From: Pachyseris speciosa
Taxonomy: Eukaryota; Cnidaria; Anthozoa; Scleractinia; Pachyseridae
Assembly: GCA_016490735.1 (NCBI GenBank)
Contig: JAEMWC010000079.1
Span: 1,539,501 to 1,603,500 of the forward strand
Direction of reading: 5' to 3'
DNA: 64,000 nucleotides
Shown: positions 8,868 to 21,204 of the stretch, piece by piece
How positions within the stretch are numbered: the first letter of the stretch is position 1
Layout of the letters: each line of letters starts with the position of its first letter
Made by a program: the position numbers and the translations under genes
Notes under the pieces: model-generated
Told to the model about the DNA's origin: nothing
What the model saw: the letters and a program-made list of their open reading frames with translations, nothing else
Database searches by the model: none

Positions 8868-9942
8868 GTTTCGAGAATCAGAAAGCTTGCGTCCGGCTTC
8901 TGCAGCACAAAAGTATCCCGAGTTAACGCTCATAGAGCGTCTTGTTTAAAGACAAATAAAGAAAGTTTTAAAACGTCTCGAATTTTTTTGAGATGTGTTT
9001 TCAAAAATACGAGGTCATGGCAGACCATCCAGACACATACTTACACAAATTATAAAACTGAACTCTTTAGTGGCACCTTAATTGCGTGAAAATGATAAGC
9101 GATTTGCCCCCTACCGCTGCATTATCCCTCCCTGATTTAATTTAAAGGACACTCTAGTACTCTCACTTGTTTTTTCCTGAGCGGGGTTATTCCGTGTCCC
9201 AAGTTCTTTTGTCCGATTCTAATACTTTTCTTGTTGGTGTCACGTGCACAAGTTGCAGAGCATCAGTCGGTGAGCCTTTGTCGTGTGCTGCCGTCTTGGT
9301 CGTTGCTCATTAAGAGGATTTTCGTCAAAGGAGGTAAGGTTAAGTTTTATAGCTTAAATTGTTGTCTCCTTTATATTGTTTTGCAAAAATTACGGGACTC
9401 GATAGGCTGTAATAAGCTTATACAAATAGTGCACAGCTTGTAATGTGTGTATGCAAAACACTATTAATAAGCTTAACAATTTAACGAAGTTCGAAGAAGT
9501 GAGCGTAAGCTTTAGATTGGACTCTCGCCGATCTTTCCATTGAGAGACGAGATTCAACAAATGTGAAGTCCAACGACAACAATAAAATAATCTCTCTTGT
9601 GAACATGGGATACCGTTAAGAACTTGTGAGGGGGCATTGAGTCGTTTTAAAAAAGCCGCCTCGGTCGTCGGCCGGTCATCATTCGTCATGTGCATAACGT
9701 AAATTTGGTCTGGTTTTCGTCATAAAAAGATTCATGTTTAAGACATGTGAAAGCCGATTTAGCCAAACATTAACAGAGATACCGGAGAATAATGGGAGTG
9801 TACCAGGATTGTTTTTCCGTTTGATCGCGCAATGAATTTAGTTGACATATTTTTTTGCGTCCACATATATATGCATGTCTGAGAAACAACGGACTGGGAA
9901 CTAGTGAATTGATTACCATCGAAACGAAAATAGAGCCTGATC
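8868..9942. other. No gene recognised
   Basis: The sequence is AT-rich and has only short chance ORFs. A donor-like site (aaaggaggtaagg) near 9330 after an open stretch could mark a 5' exon, but nothing supports it. Confidence 0.4.
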
Positions 9943-10765
9943 AGGAGTACCCAACGACCTTTTCTGAGAATTTTTATGGTACGATGTACTAAACACTAGC
10001 TGAGTGTCCCTCTTTCAATCTTCGTTAACATTTAACTTTCCTGGCAAAAAAAATAACCGCTCTTCAATGCCAGCGAGCAAAACTTTTGAGAAATAAAAAT
10101 CCCAGCCAGCTACGAGCGTGTCGTCTCTCAACGAGCCAGCAAAGTTGAAAATGCCACAAACACGAAATGCCAGCCAGCACGGGTGGAATCTTTCCAGTTT
10201 GCCAGCCAGCAGTCGCGTAAGGAAGAAAAATAGCCAGCCAGCTAAGTATTGAAAAAAAAATTTAACTTAATTTTTCGGCAAAATATGTCGAATGGTTTAT
10301 TTCGGATGTCAGATCGTTCCCAAGACGGGCAGTAGGCTTCTATCTGTATCCCGTGTTGTTTACTTTTAGTTTTTTCCCCGAAGTTCTATCTTCTCGCAGA
10401 TAAAAATCCACCAAAATACAAAGCCAACTGACAGCACATGCTATTCAATACGTTGAGACTCTTGAAAGTTGCGTTACGAGCCCAAGGACAGTTTGTTTTT
10501 CATTAACTTTATTTTCAATCTCACGCAGATAAAAGTGCGCCCTCAGTACTCTCAGCCAGCATGAAAACTGAAATAAGACAACTGCCAGAAATAACGTGTT
10601 TTGATTCCTGTCAGCCAGTAAGACTCATTACGGACACAAATTCTAGCAAGATTTCGTTAAAATAACACTGCCAGCAAGATTTTTATTTCAGCAAACATTT
10701 TGCCAGCCAGCCCAAAATCGGCCTGCAGAGCGGTTATTTTGCAATCGGCTCCATCGAGCACTCCT
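9943..10765. mobile_element. Short hAT-like MITE copy (ccagccagc-rich)
   Basis: The copy runs from aggagtaccc to gcactcct, 823 bp, non-coding, with many copies of ccagccagc in both halves. The left 5' part matches 10812-11285 and the right part matches 21635-21982, so this copy reads like the longer one with its middle removed. Confidence 0.75.
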
Positions 10766-10811
10766 GTTAAGTTCGGCGTCTGAAACAAAGCCGTACCAAA
10801 GTCGAAATTTC

Positions 10812-11285
10812 AGGAGTACCCAACGACCTTTTCTGAGAATTTTTATCGTACGATGTACTAAACACTAGCTGAGTATTTCCCTGTCAATCTTCATTAATAT
10901 TTAACTTTCCTGGGAAAAAAATAACCGCTCTTCAATGCCAGCAAGCAAAACTTTTGAGAAATAAAAATCCCAGCCAGCTACGACCTTGTCGTTTTTCAAC
11001 GAGCCAGCAAGGTTGAAAATGCCACAAAACACGAAATGCCAGCCAGCACGGGTGGGATCTTTCCAGTTTGCCAGCCAGCAGTCGCGTAAGGAGGAAAAAT
11101 ACCCAGCCAGCTAAGTATTGATTTTAACTTAATTTTTGGGCAAAATATGTCAAATGGTTTATTTCGGATGTCAGATCGTTCCCAAGACGGGCAATAGGCT
11201 TCTATCTGTGTCCTATGTTGTTTACTTTTAGTTTTTTTCCCGAAGTCATATCTTCTCGCAGATAAAAATCCACCAAAATACGAAG
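10812..11285. mobile_element. Left half of second hAT-like copy
   Basis: It matches 9943 to about 10420 of the short copy almost base for base (aggagtacccaacgacc, ccagccagctacga, ccaccaaaatacgaag). Identity stops at 11285. Confidence 0.85.
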
Positions 11286-11401
11286 TGCATGTACGGTGTC
11301 AATCGAAGAATTTTCAAATCCCGGAAACGCGGGAAACAGAAAAGTGTGTCGACTGACGCCTAATGGGCTCGTTAAGGAGGCTCGCAACAGTTTTTTTTGC
11401 C

Positions 11402-11518
11402 TTGGGGTAGTATACCTGTTGGAATCAAAGATTTTTGTCGAAACGATGTTGGAGAGTTAAGGAAATCGAAGCTAGTCTTCTAATAGCAAATTTTGATTTC
11501 AACAGGTACACCCCAATG
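11402..11518. repeat. Small inverted-repeat element
   Basis: The arms ttggggtagtatacctgttg (11402-11421 onward) and its inverse near 11488-11518 (caacaggtacaccccaa) flank a ~55-bp centre. This is a foldback MITE or hairpin. Confidence 0.6.
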
Positions 11519-13189
11519 CCATTGATCAATTTTTGTTTCTTAGTTTTCTTGACGTCGGTGGAAGGACTAACTGTTTTCTCCGTCTTCAAATGTATCCCCA
11601 TCTAGGCTACACGATGACCACGTTAGAACGCAGGATGATTTTTTTGTGTAGCCTACATTTAGAAGTACTTCGCCTAAGTAAGACAGAAATAGGTCTCTTC
11701 CCACCTCCAAGTCGACTTTCATAAAAGCACAAAAACTATCACATAATGCTTGTTTTGGAACTGCAATGCTTCAGTATATCGTCTGACTCAGTCACTCAGG
11801 TATTCAGCCAGCTCTCCACGTCTGATAACTGATAAAACATAAAGCAGCAACCAACAGTGAGACATTGATTGCTTTTGTGATTATAATTCTAGTGGGATGA
11901 AATAATCTGGAGAAATCTGCTATCTTTTGTTTCCCGCCGTAAGTGTCATGAAACTAGTCCACTCTTTTAAGCGGATGGGCTGTTTGTAAGCTAAATTGAG
12001 ACACACTTTTGCCAACGGATACCATTCATTAGGGTGTTTTGGTCCGACGGGCACTATTGTTTGAAAGCTTTCACTCGTGGAATAGTCTTGAGTCAGATGT
12101 TTGAGTTCATCCAATCGGAATCTCGAAAATGTAGTAGTGTACTAAAATATTTAATAGCCGGTGAGATTATAGAACCTTGATTACCACTGTTTGGTTCTTA
12201 TCATATGCGAGGGTATGGGTGGGGTGATTCAAATCTCAAAGGAGCTAAAATTTCGGACATTTTCAAGCTATTAGAAAGAATTATAATTAAGTATTTTCTC
12301 TGCTATCAGTTGCGTTTGTCCGAACACAGATCTAAGCGATACGTTAAATAATTTGGCCACCTCTCAGCTATCGGTGAAACCCCACCAGACCCTCATATCC
12401 TTAAGTTATATGTTCGTCTTCGCATTTTAAAACAAAACAAACTCACCTTGAACTTCTGAGGACCTCTCTCTGTATCTTCGGAGGCGGATCTTTGTGTCGT
12501 TCTGTTATAAAAGAAGGTTATGAAAAAGGTTATTGTTTATTGTGGTGTATTAGGCAGGTTAGGTACACGGGTAGCTTTTTCGTGCATGTTTTCCTATTCG
12601 AAAACTATCCGACATTAAGTTTAAAATCTTCTTTAAAAAGAAAGTTTGAACGCACATCGCAGTGAAACAAATCAGTTTATTATATAAGTGTAGGTTTGTT
12701 TTCTTCGCGTTTAATTTTAATATTTCAAAGTTTTAAAATACAATCGTGTATTGTTACCATCCTGTCTGATCCATATGCAAAGTTGTATTTCATGTTTTTT
12801 TAGTGATGTACGTGAATAATGTCGTCACTGAGTCTTACTTAGAAAAGAGTTAAGTCGTAAGTTAAATGTACATGTGCTGAAATATTATATTTCATTTGCC
12901 AAAATGAAACGTTCTTGAAGCTATAGCGGCCTCATTTTCCAGCTTTTTGATGTAAAGGTGTTATGCATGGTTTGTCTCACAAGTATAGTAAATACGTACC
13001 ACATTTGTGCACCACTAAGTAATGTTATAAATCTCTAAATGATATCTTACCTATCAATGTGTCTGCTGGCGCAATTTTGGGCCACGTCTAGCAAACATTT
13101 CCCCAGTTAACGAGACCTGGCATTAAGTAGCAAGAAGCAAAGGAATATGCTACCGCCTTCAAGTCAACTATGAAAACGAAAACGGTAAG
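11519..13189. other. No gene recognised
   Basis: The sequence is AT-rich. The ORFs at 11533 and 11920 have no recognisable domain. Confidence 0.4.
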
Positions 13190-16100
13190 TGGACACGTCA
13201 CCACGAAAGTTTCAAAAAGTCAATAGCAAAGTTTCGCAGCAAAGGTCCGGTCATGTCAGTGAACTCGTCATACGTTTCGCAAAGTTAATTAAAAAGTTTT
13301 GGCAGCAAAGGTCCGGTCATGTCAGTGGACACGTCACCACAAAAGTTTCACAAAGTTAATTGCAAAGTTTCGCAGCAAAGGTCCGGTCATGTTAGTAGAC
13401 ACGTCACCGCAAAAATTTCACAAAGTTAATTGCAAAGTTTCGCAGCAAAGGTCCGGTCATGTCAGTAGACACGTCACCGCAAAAATTTCACAAAGTTAAT
13501 TGCAAAGTTTCGCAGCAAAGGTCCGGTCATGTCAGTGGACACGTCACCGCAAAAGTTTCACAAAGTTAATTGCAAAGTTTCGCAGCAAAGATCCGGTCAT
13601 GTCAGTGGACACGTCACCGCAAAAGTTTCACAAAGTTAATTGCAAAGTTTCGCAGCAAAGGTCCGGTCATGTCAGTGGACACGTCACCGCAAAAGTTTCA
13701 CAAAGTTAATTGCAAAGTTTCGCAGCAAAGGTCCGGTCATGTCAGTGGACACGTCACCGCAAAAATTTCACAAAGTTAATTGTAAAGTTTCGCAGCAAAG
13801 GTCCGGTCATGTCAGTGGACACGTCACCGCAAAAGTTTCACAAAGTTAATTGTAAAGTTTCGCAGCAAAGGTCCGGTCATGTCAGTGGACACGTCACCGC
13901 AAAAGTTTCACAAAGTTAATTGTAAAGTTTCGCAGCAAAGGTTCGGTCATGTCAGTGGACACGTCACCGCAAAAGTTTCACAAAGTTAATTGCAAAGTTT
14001 CGCAGCAAAGGTCCGGTCATGTCAGTGGACACGTCACCGCAAAAGTTTCACAAAGTTAAAAGCAAAGTTTCGCAGCAAAGGTCCGGTCATGTCAGTGGAC
14101 ACGTCACCACAAAAGTTTCACAAAGTTAATTGCAAAGTTTCGCAGCAAAGGTCCGGTCATGTCAGTGGACACGTCACCGCAAAAGTTTCACAAAGTTAAT
14201 TGCAAAGTTTCGCAGCAAAGGTCCGGTCATGTCAGTGGACACGTCACCGCAAAAGTTTCACAAAGTTAATTGTAAAGTTTCGCAGCAAAGGTCCGGTCAT
14301 GTCAGTGGACACGTCACCGCAAAAGTTTCACAAAGTTAATTGCAAAGTTTCGCAGCAAAGGTCCGGTCATGTCAGTGGACACGTCACCGCAAAAGTTTCA
14401 CAAAGTTAATTGCAAAGTTTCGCAGCAAAGGTCCGGTCATGTCAGTGGACACGTCACCGCAAAAGTTTCACAAAGTTAATTGCAAAGTTTCGCAGCAAAG
14501 GTCCGGTCATGTTAGTAGACACGTCACCGCAAAAATTTCACAAAGTTAATTGCAAAGTTTCGCAGCAAAGGTCCGGTCATGTCAGTAGACACGTCACCGC
14601 AAAAATTTCACAAAGTTAATTGCAAAGTTTCGCAGCAAAGGTCCGGTCATGTCAGTGGACACGTCACCGCAAAAGTTTCACAAAGTTAATTGCAAAGTTT
14701 CGCAGCAAAGATCCGGTCATGTCAGTGGACACGTCACCGCAAAAGTTTCACAAAGTTAATTGCAAAGTTTCGCAGCAAAGGTCCGGTCATGTCAGTGGAC
14801 ACGTCACCGCAAAAGTTTCACAAAGTTAATTGCAAAGTTTCGCAGCAAAGGTCCAGTCATGTCAGTGGACACGTCACCGCAAAAATTTCACAAAGTTAAT
14901 TGTAAAGTTTCGCAGCAAAGGTCCGGTCATGTCAGTGGACACGTCACCGCAAAAGTTTCACAAAGTTAATTGTAAAGTTTCGCAGCAAAGGTCCGGTCAT
15001 GTCAGTGGACACGTCACCGCAAAAGTTTCACAAAGTTAATTGTAAAGTTTCGCAGCAAAGGTTCGGTCATGTCAGTGGACACGTCACCGCAAAAGTTTCA
15101 CAAAGTTAATTGCAAAGTTTCGCAGCAAAGGTCCGGTCATGTCAGTGGACACGTCACCGCAAAAGTTTCACAAAGTTAAAAGCAAAGTTTCGCAGCAAAG
15201 GTCCGGTCATGTCAGTGGACACGTCACCACAAAAGTTTCACAAAGTTAATTGCAAAGTTTCGCAGCAAAGGTCCGGTCATGTCAGTGGACACGTCACCGC
15301 AAAAGTTTCACAAAGTTAATTGCAAAGTTTCGCAGCAAAGGTCCGGTCATGTCAGTGGACACGTCACCGCAAAAGTTTCACAAAGTTAATTGTAAAGTTT
15401 CGCAGCAAAGGTCCGGTCATGTCAGTGGACACGTCACCGCAAAAGTTTCACAAAGTTAATTGCAAAGTTTCGCAGCAAAGGTCCGGTCATGTCAGTGGAC
15501 ACGTCACCGCAAAAGTTTCACAAAGTTAATTGTAAAGTTTCGCAGCAAAGGTCCGGTCATGTCAGTGGACACGTCACCGCAAAAGTTTCACAAAGTTAAT
15601 TGCAAAGTTTCGCAGCAAAGGTCCGGTCATGTCAGTGGACACGTCACCGCAAAAGTTTCACAAAGTTAATTGCAAAGTTTCGCAGCAAAGGTCCGGTCAT
15701 GTCAGTGGACACGTCACCACAAAAGTTTCACAAAGTTAATTGCAAAGTTTCGCAGCAAAGGTCCGGTCATGTCAGTGGACACGTCACCGCAAAAGTTTCA
15801 CAAAGTTAATTGCAAAGTTTCGCAGCAAAGGTCCGGTCATGTCAGTGGACACGTCACCGCAAAAGTTTCACAAAGTTAATTGCAAAGTTTCGCAGCAAAG
15901 GTCCGGTCATGTCAGTGGACACGTCACCGCAAAAGTTTCACAAAGTTAATTGTAAAGTTTCGCAGCAAAGGTCCGGTTATGTCAGTGGACACGTCACCGC
16001 AAAAGTTTCACAAAGTTAAAAGCAAAGTTTCGCAGCAAAGGTCCGGTCATGTCAGTGGACACGTCACCACAAAAGTTTCACAAAATTAACTGCAAAGTTT

Positions 16101-16245
16101 CGCTGAGCAAAGGTCCAGTCATGTCAATGGGCACGTCATACGTTTCACAAAGTTAATTGCAAAGTTTTGCAGAAGAAGTCTGGTTAAGTCAATGGACACG
16201 TCATCGCGAAAGTTTCAGAAAGTTAACATCAAAGTTTCGCAAGAA
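13190..16245. repeat. 70-bp satellite array with 16-unit higher-order period
   Basis: There are about 43 head-to-tail units of exactly 70 bp, anchored on gcaaagtttcgcagcaaag and gtccggtcatgtcagtggac, with degraded edge units at both ends. Variant units recur 1120 bp (16 units) apart: gttagtagac at 13391 and 14511, atccggtcat at 13591 and 14711, gttcggtcat at 13941 and 15061, caaagttaaa at 14051 and 15171. Because 70 is not a multiple of 3, each frame meets the unit's TAA once every three units. That produces many 69-codon ORFs that are artefacts. Confidence 0.97.
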
Positions 16246-19200
16246 AATATTTAGTCCTTCTTGAGTAGTAGTCAACCACGCCAAAGTTGAACAGACTTCA
16301 TCATGGTCTCGCAGCACCCTCCCTGCTGATTTTTCTTGGTACGTCTTCGTTGTACCACTCCACAAGTCGTGATTTTAATTTGTGTCACCAGTGCTTGCGG
16401 TACCGTTCTCTTGAAAATGACGTATCTGTATAAAACGTAACAGACATAGACAATTTTTGAAGTACTGGGTGTTTTGAAAAGCTGATTAACGCTAACCCAG
16501 GATTAGGAGTTAACTGAAGTTTTCATCTCGCTCGTTGAGAAGGTTTTGTGAATCAAATTTTACGCTTTAAGTCAAGTTAAATTCCAGGCAAAACTTAAGG
16601 GCGAAAATCTTTTGGATATGATGTTATGGAACGGTAACTAAATTTGACACAAACGTCACTCTAACCAGGGATTAGCTTAATCGTGCTTTGAACGACTGGG
16701 CCCAAATCTAAAACGAAAGTTGCTTTCACATCAATTAATAGGTGGGGAGATCTTGATCGGTAACTGCATGTGGTGTATACGGTCTCTAACTGCAACTAAC
16801 GAATGGTGTTCTGCAGCAAGTTTTACCGCCCCAGTAGTAGTAGGCAATAAAAATGAATTAGGGTGTTAATTTTCGAAATTTCAAAAGAGGAAAGGTCGAA
16901 TTAACTGTACGTTCAGAACTATGAATGATAACCAAACGTTTATAGGAATGAGAAGTCCAAGAGAAGGTGTGATTGTTGGCAATAAGAAGAAAGGATGTTC
17001 CAGTATAACTCTACCACCTTGAAATCCTTGGAAGAGAACAAATTTTTTAACTCCACGCAGCTCAAACGCTCTATTGCTTGCGTCAAAACTTTTCACGCAC
17101 AAGTCTTGAGTGGCAACTATATGTACGGGCCTTTTCCCGCCCCGCCCCCAAGTGGGGGAAGAGGTTGTACCTAAATCCTGTTCATCTAATTAGGCGTCCA
17201 ACCGTCATTTGACATTATTTTCTGTGACGTTTCATTCTGGATCTCCAATTTCATCTTCTGATTACATCAACATTCGGACCAATTTCTACTCCGTGATTTT
17301 TTTCAGGCATATCCAAAGATAAATACCCCGCGTTTCGTTGAGCATGGAATCAACTTTCCAGCGGATGAATGAGGCTAGTTTGTCACGTATCCCTTTCAGG
17401 GAGTTCCTCGGTTGTCCTTTATTAGTCGCCGGTATTACCACTTTGACAACACCTTCGATGATGTGTGGCAACAGTGCAGATATTTGGATATTCTGATCAC
17501 TGTATCTTCTACAATGTTTGTTAGAATTTGGTTTAAAACTATGACAAACTTCACGTTAAGACTGTGTTATCCGCTCTAGAGAATAAAATCACGCCTTCGT
17601 TCGGTGCCGCGCGCTCGATAGAAACGAATCAGTAAATCATACATGTAATACTTGAGCTCTGCGCACAGTTGGGAAAAAAATTCCTAGAGAAAACAGGCTC
17701 AGTACAAATCTGGGATAAAACGCCAATCACTATGTCTCTTCAAACTTCACGAACAAGACCTAAAAATGAAAACAATTCACACCTCCTTTGATAAGTGCCG
17801 TGCGCTCCATTGAACAGAGACCACCTCAGGAAAAGTTTCCTCAAGATAATTTCCTATCCGTCATATCTGTCTCCCCGTGTCACCGCTGAATTACTTCAAG
17901 AATGTGTGTCCTAATTCCATTTGAATATGCTTGGTCCAAGTAAAGAGTGCCTGTCACTGGTTCTAATTCAAAAAAAGCGCAAGAATCAAGCTATAAAATT
18001 ATAATCGACTGAAAAAAACTCCCCGGGAAAGCAAATAAAAAGGCCTGTTTTGGACTGCTAAAAATATTTCACTGGGTGTAACAACCGGAAATACTTGGAA
18101 AAATACGAAACAACTAAAACAACAAGTGCTGTGTGGTGCCAAAAAAAAATGAATTTAATTTTTGAAGTAAAAATCTAAATCCGGTGTATTATTTTGTCCC
18201 TCAAGATGGGTAATTTAAAAAATTACTGCCTGGGAGCCGCAACAACGAGGAGGGCAGTAAATGGTGATGTTGGCATTGTAGAGATAGGGGGCTGGGGCAG
18301 TGGCAACAAAGAAAATTGCGATGAAAGCCAGATACCTTCCTTTTTATCGATTAGGCGGAAAGATAACCTATACATTTTTTTCTGAATCCTTTTTCCTGTT
18401 TGTTTTAGCACATAGTGTCTTCACAGTTTTCAGTCTAGTCAATGAAGCCACGATTTCTGCAATTAGAGGTAGCGACATAATCATGAAATAAACTGTACAG
18501 ACAAACGTTCTGGTTTTGGCTCGGTAAAAGCACGCCGGGGATAAAAGGGCCTTATTCAATGATACGGCATCTTTGATATCCACACAAAACCGAGTCATCT
18601 CACGATTTGAACAGTTTTTCATTCGAAGCAAAAATCTCAAAAGAATGACCACATCCTGAAAGATGCGACAGTTGGTAATAGATATATGCCAAAGCCGGCA
18701 AAGATGATTTCTTGGAGGGAATGTAGATGAATCTTACATTTTCCCAATCTAAACACAAAAGAAATCGATTCATGTATAAATTATCACGAGCCTTAATTCG
18801 ATTGTTTATTGTTGTTCAAGAGCCATATGGGCCATATGGGAATTATCATGAAAATGGTCACTCGGCAGGACACGTTACACCACACTAAACCATAGGCTAG
18901 AACATGCCAAAACAAACGTCTTAGAGGAACTGAAGTCAAACTGAAGGGAAGAAACAGCACCAAAATTTGCCAAGACAATGAGAAAAAAAATGTATTTTCT
19001 TAGGCTTCTACGTAGCTCACTTTGGTGGGGAGAAAATTTAATGTGTTTTCGCAGGATTTTGTGCTGCTTCTATTAGAAACTTAAAGTTACGCTTTCTGAC
19101 ACTATGAAATGCGTTTTGTTACGACACGCGCAATTTGACGGAAATCATGAGAATGGCAAAATGTCATAAAAAATTTATACTCGAGGGTTTAATCAAGTTT

Positions 19201-19582
19201 AATCTATTGCGCTGGAAATCAATCAGAACGATCGGCACACAAAACCCTGCTTAACAAGCAAAACTTCGGTAATAATAGTTACCGCTCAATCGACTGCACA
19301 TCGACAGAATTGGAAAACACTTGCAACTCTAACCTTGCGCGCTGCGCGCGCGTTTCAGAGCAGTCTGTTTCCGGTAACAAACGAACGATAAAAAAACACT
19401 TTGCAATCTAACATCACACGTAGAGACTGGTTACAATGATTTGGAAATAAACTACATTCCCTCACCTCAGATTTTCGAGCTACCGTCCAGAGAACAACAC
19501 TGCGGAAAGTTAGCAGTCCCATAGAATGAATACCTGTAAAGACAAAAGAAAAATGACTTAGTAACGGTAACTCCTCCTTGCT
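16246..19582. other. No gene recognised (3.3 kb)
   Basis: Only short ORFs are present. A minus-strand ORF at 18368-18652 is hydrophobic in part but lacks any recognisable family signature. A GC-rich palindrome (cgcccccaagtgggggaag) lies near 17141. Confidence 0.4.
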
Positions 19583-19755
19583 TAGGCTCGATTTCCGCCG
19601 CTCACTCGGGTCCGGGCTTTCCTCCCCGAGAGAGAACGGCTGGACGCGTGATCCGGTGACCTTGTCTGTAATTTATGTGTCTCAGATGTCACCGGATGTG
19701 AAATCAGACTCCAAATATTCCTTATTTATTTTGCGCGCAAATATGCGATGTTGCA

Positions 19756-20052
19756 ATGGAGGGCGAATGTGTAAGCGAGGAGACGTCCAAAAAATTTCAA
19801 GCGAATACTGGATGGGTATTCTGTGGCTGTGAGCTTGCTGACTCTAGGAAGAGAACTAGATTAAATGGGAAAGTGTCTGATTTGCAAAACAGAATTTGCA
19901 ACATTTTGGATGCTCCTCTGTCGAGTGTAAACATGGACAGTTACATCTGCAACGAGCGCTGCTATCGAGATGTTAAGCGCCTTGAAAAGATCCGAGAGGA
20001 TATTAAAATTCTCCAGCATTCATTGAAAGAAAGAAAAGTTTACAGCAAATAA
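19756..20052 (+). CDS. Small Cys-containing ORF inside the TIR transposon, function unknown
   Basis: The ORF has 98 codons with an ATG 173 bp inside the left TIR. The middle has CGCELADSRKR and later CNERCYRDVKRLEK, so there are four Cys in pairs that could bind a metal, followed by a short basic amphipathic stretch rich in Lys/Glu. It looks like an N-terminal zinc-binding module rather than a full protein. It may be the first exon or truncated start of the element's own protein, given its position just inside the terminus. I do not recognise the family. Confidence 0.4.
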   Translation: MEGECVSEETSKKFQANTGWVFCGCELADSRKRTRLNGKVSDLQNRICNILDAPLSSVNMDSYICNERCYRDVKRLEKIREDIKILQHSLKERKVYSK

Positions 20053-20129
20053 TCGGAATAAGGTTGAAGGGGGTTGACAGGCTAAACACGACTCCCGCTG
20101 TTTCGTGATGTAATATAGGTCCTTGACCT

Positions 20130-20800
20130 TTAGAGTTTAGCTCTAACAAGTATGTCTTTTAGAGATTTCCCTCTCCTGTAGGAGATGAGAGGTGGTTCTC
20201 TGTATATTTCTCTCAGCATTGGTTGATTTTCGATTAAATGCCACTTGCTCATTAAAATATTTTTAAGGTTAGGCACTGATGGATTGTACTGTGTGACAAA
20301 AGGCATTAATCCGTTTTGAACTTTTTGCGGTTTTTGTTGAAGTGGCGACTTTCTATCTGTAAATTTGACTTCTGCGAGGACTTTGTTTACCAGATTATCT
20401 GGATAGCCTCGGACACGCAAGCGTGATCTGAAATTTTTAACGCTTTCTTCAAATGGTGCTTTTGAAGAGTTGGTTCTAAGAAGCCTAAGGGCTTCGCCTT
20501 TGATAAATCCTTTTTTCACGTCTGGAGCTTGACAGGAAGAGAACTGCGTGTATTCAAATGTCTCAGTCGGTTTAAAGTGCGTGCGGGTGTCAAAGATTGA
20601 ATCTTTGTAGAATCTTTCGCCTTTAAAGATAGTAGTGTCTAGGAAGTTTGTTTTCTCTTCTGATATTTCAGCCGTGAATTTTATGGCCGGATGGTGCCTC
20701 TTTGCTTCTAAGATAAATTGGTCTATTTGCTCTCTTTTTGTGTCCCACAGGGAGAACACGTAATCGATGTACCTTTCCACTCGAGGGGTTTTATCTTGCT
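20130..20800 (-). pseudogene. Penelope-like reverse transcriptase fragment
   Basis: The minus-strand reading has RYIDYVFSLWD (catalytic box with Tyr in place of the second Asp), FLDTTIFKG, THFKPTETFEYT, RGYPDNLV and EPPLISYRRGKSLKD. These are the palm and thumb-connector landmarks also seen in the PLE at 7229-8605. The open frame extends to 20888, but from about 20800 upward it reads a different sequence, the helicase fragment in the wrong frame. The region before the catalytic box and the GIY-YIG domain are both absent. It appears inserted into, or fused by deletion with, the helicase sequence. Confidence 0.8.
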
Positions 20801-20814
20801 TTATTGATAATTTC

Positions 20815-21204
20815 TGTTTATGCTTAGCATAGCACGCCATCGTTTTGTTAACAAAAACGCCTCTGGTGAGCCATATACGACTTGACATTCCCCGCGTTCT
20901 ACCAGTTGTTTAGCCTCATCGCTCTTCTGCTCATCGCCGATGAACTACGCACTGATTCCACGAGACTTAAGGTACCGTACTTGGTCTTGCATAAGGGAAG
21001 CAAGAGGAGAAATCACAATTACGATTGACTTCGCATTGGTTGACAAAGGACTATACACTGTGTCGAAACAAATCGGAGCGGACTGAAAATCAGGGACTTT
21101 CCCGACCCAGTTGGTTGAATAACAAAGACATCTCGGCCGCTAATCAACTTTTCCAGCGTCTCTCGCTGTAAATCTTTTAAGTTCTCAATGTTAAATGTCG
21201 TCAA
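20815..21204 (-). pseudogene. RecQ-like DNA helicase fragment, frameshifted
   Basis: From an ATG at 21204 the reading gives LQRETLEKLISGRDVFVIQ then PTGSGKS, the Walker A box of superfamily-2 helicases (motif I, ~residues 29-35). A frameshift near 21090 moves to a frame reading FDTVYSPLSTNAKSIVIVIS, then PLASLMQDQVRYLKSRGI (motif Ia region). A TAG at 20945-20947 is followed by FIGDEQ and GECQVVYGSPEAFL. This is the order seen in RecQ-like ATPase domains. It covers only the first ~130 residues of the helicase core, before the DEAH box, and it is broken twice. It was probably part of the transposon's original cargo. Confidence 0.75.

Noticed and set aside
13299..16089. About 20 overlapping 69-codon plus-strand ORFs starting MQSFAAKV
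   Set aside because: They are produced by the 70-bp satellite: the unit is not a multiple of three, so each frame is open for three units and stops at the same TAA. There is no evidence of translation.
13190..16245. CRISPR array
   Set aside because: Units are contiguous without unique spacers and the genome is eukaryotic.
18368..18652. Minus-strand ORF with a hydrophobic segment that could suggest a receptor fragment
   Set aside because: One hydrophobic stretch only, no family motif, and no neighbouring exons.
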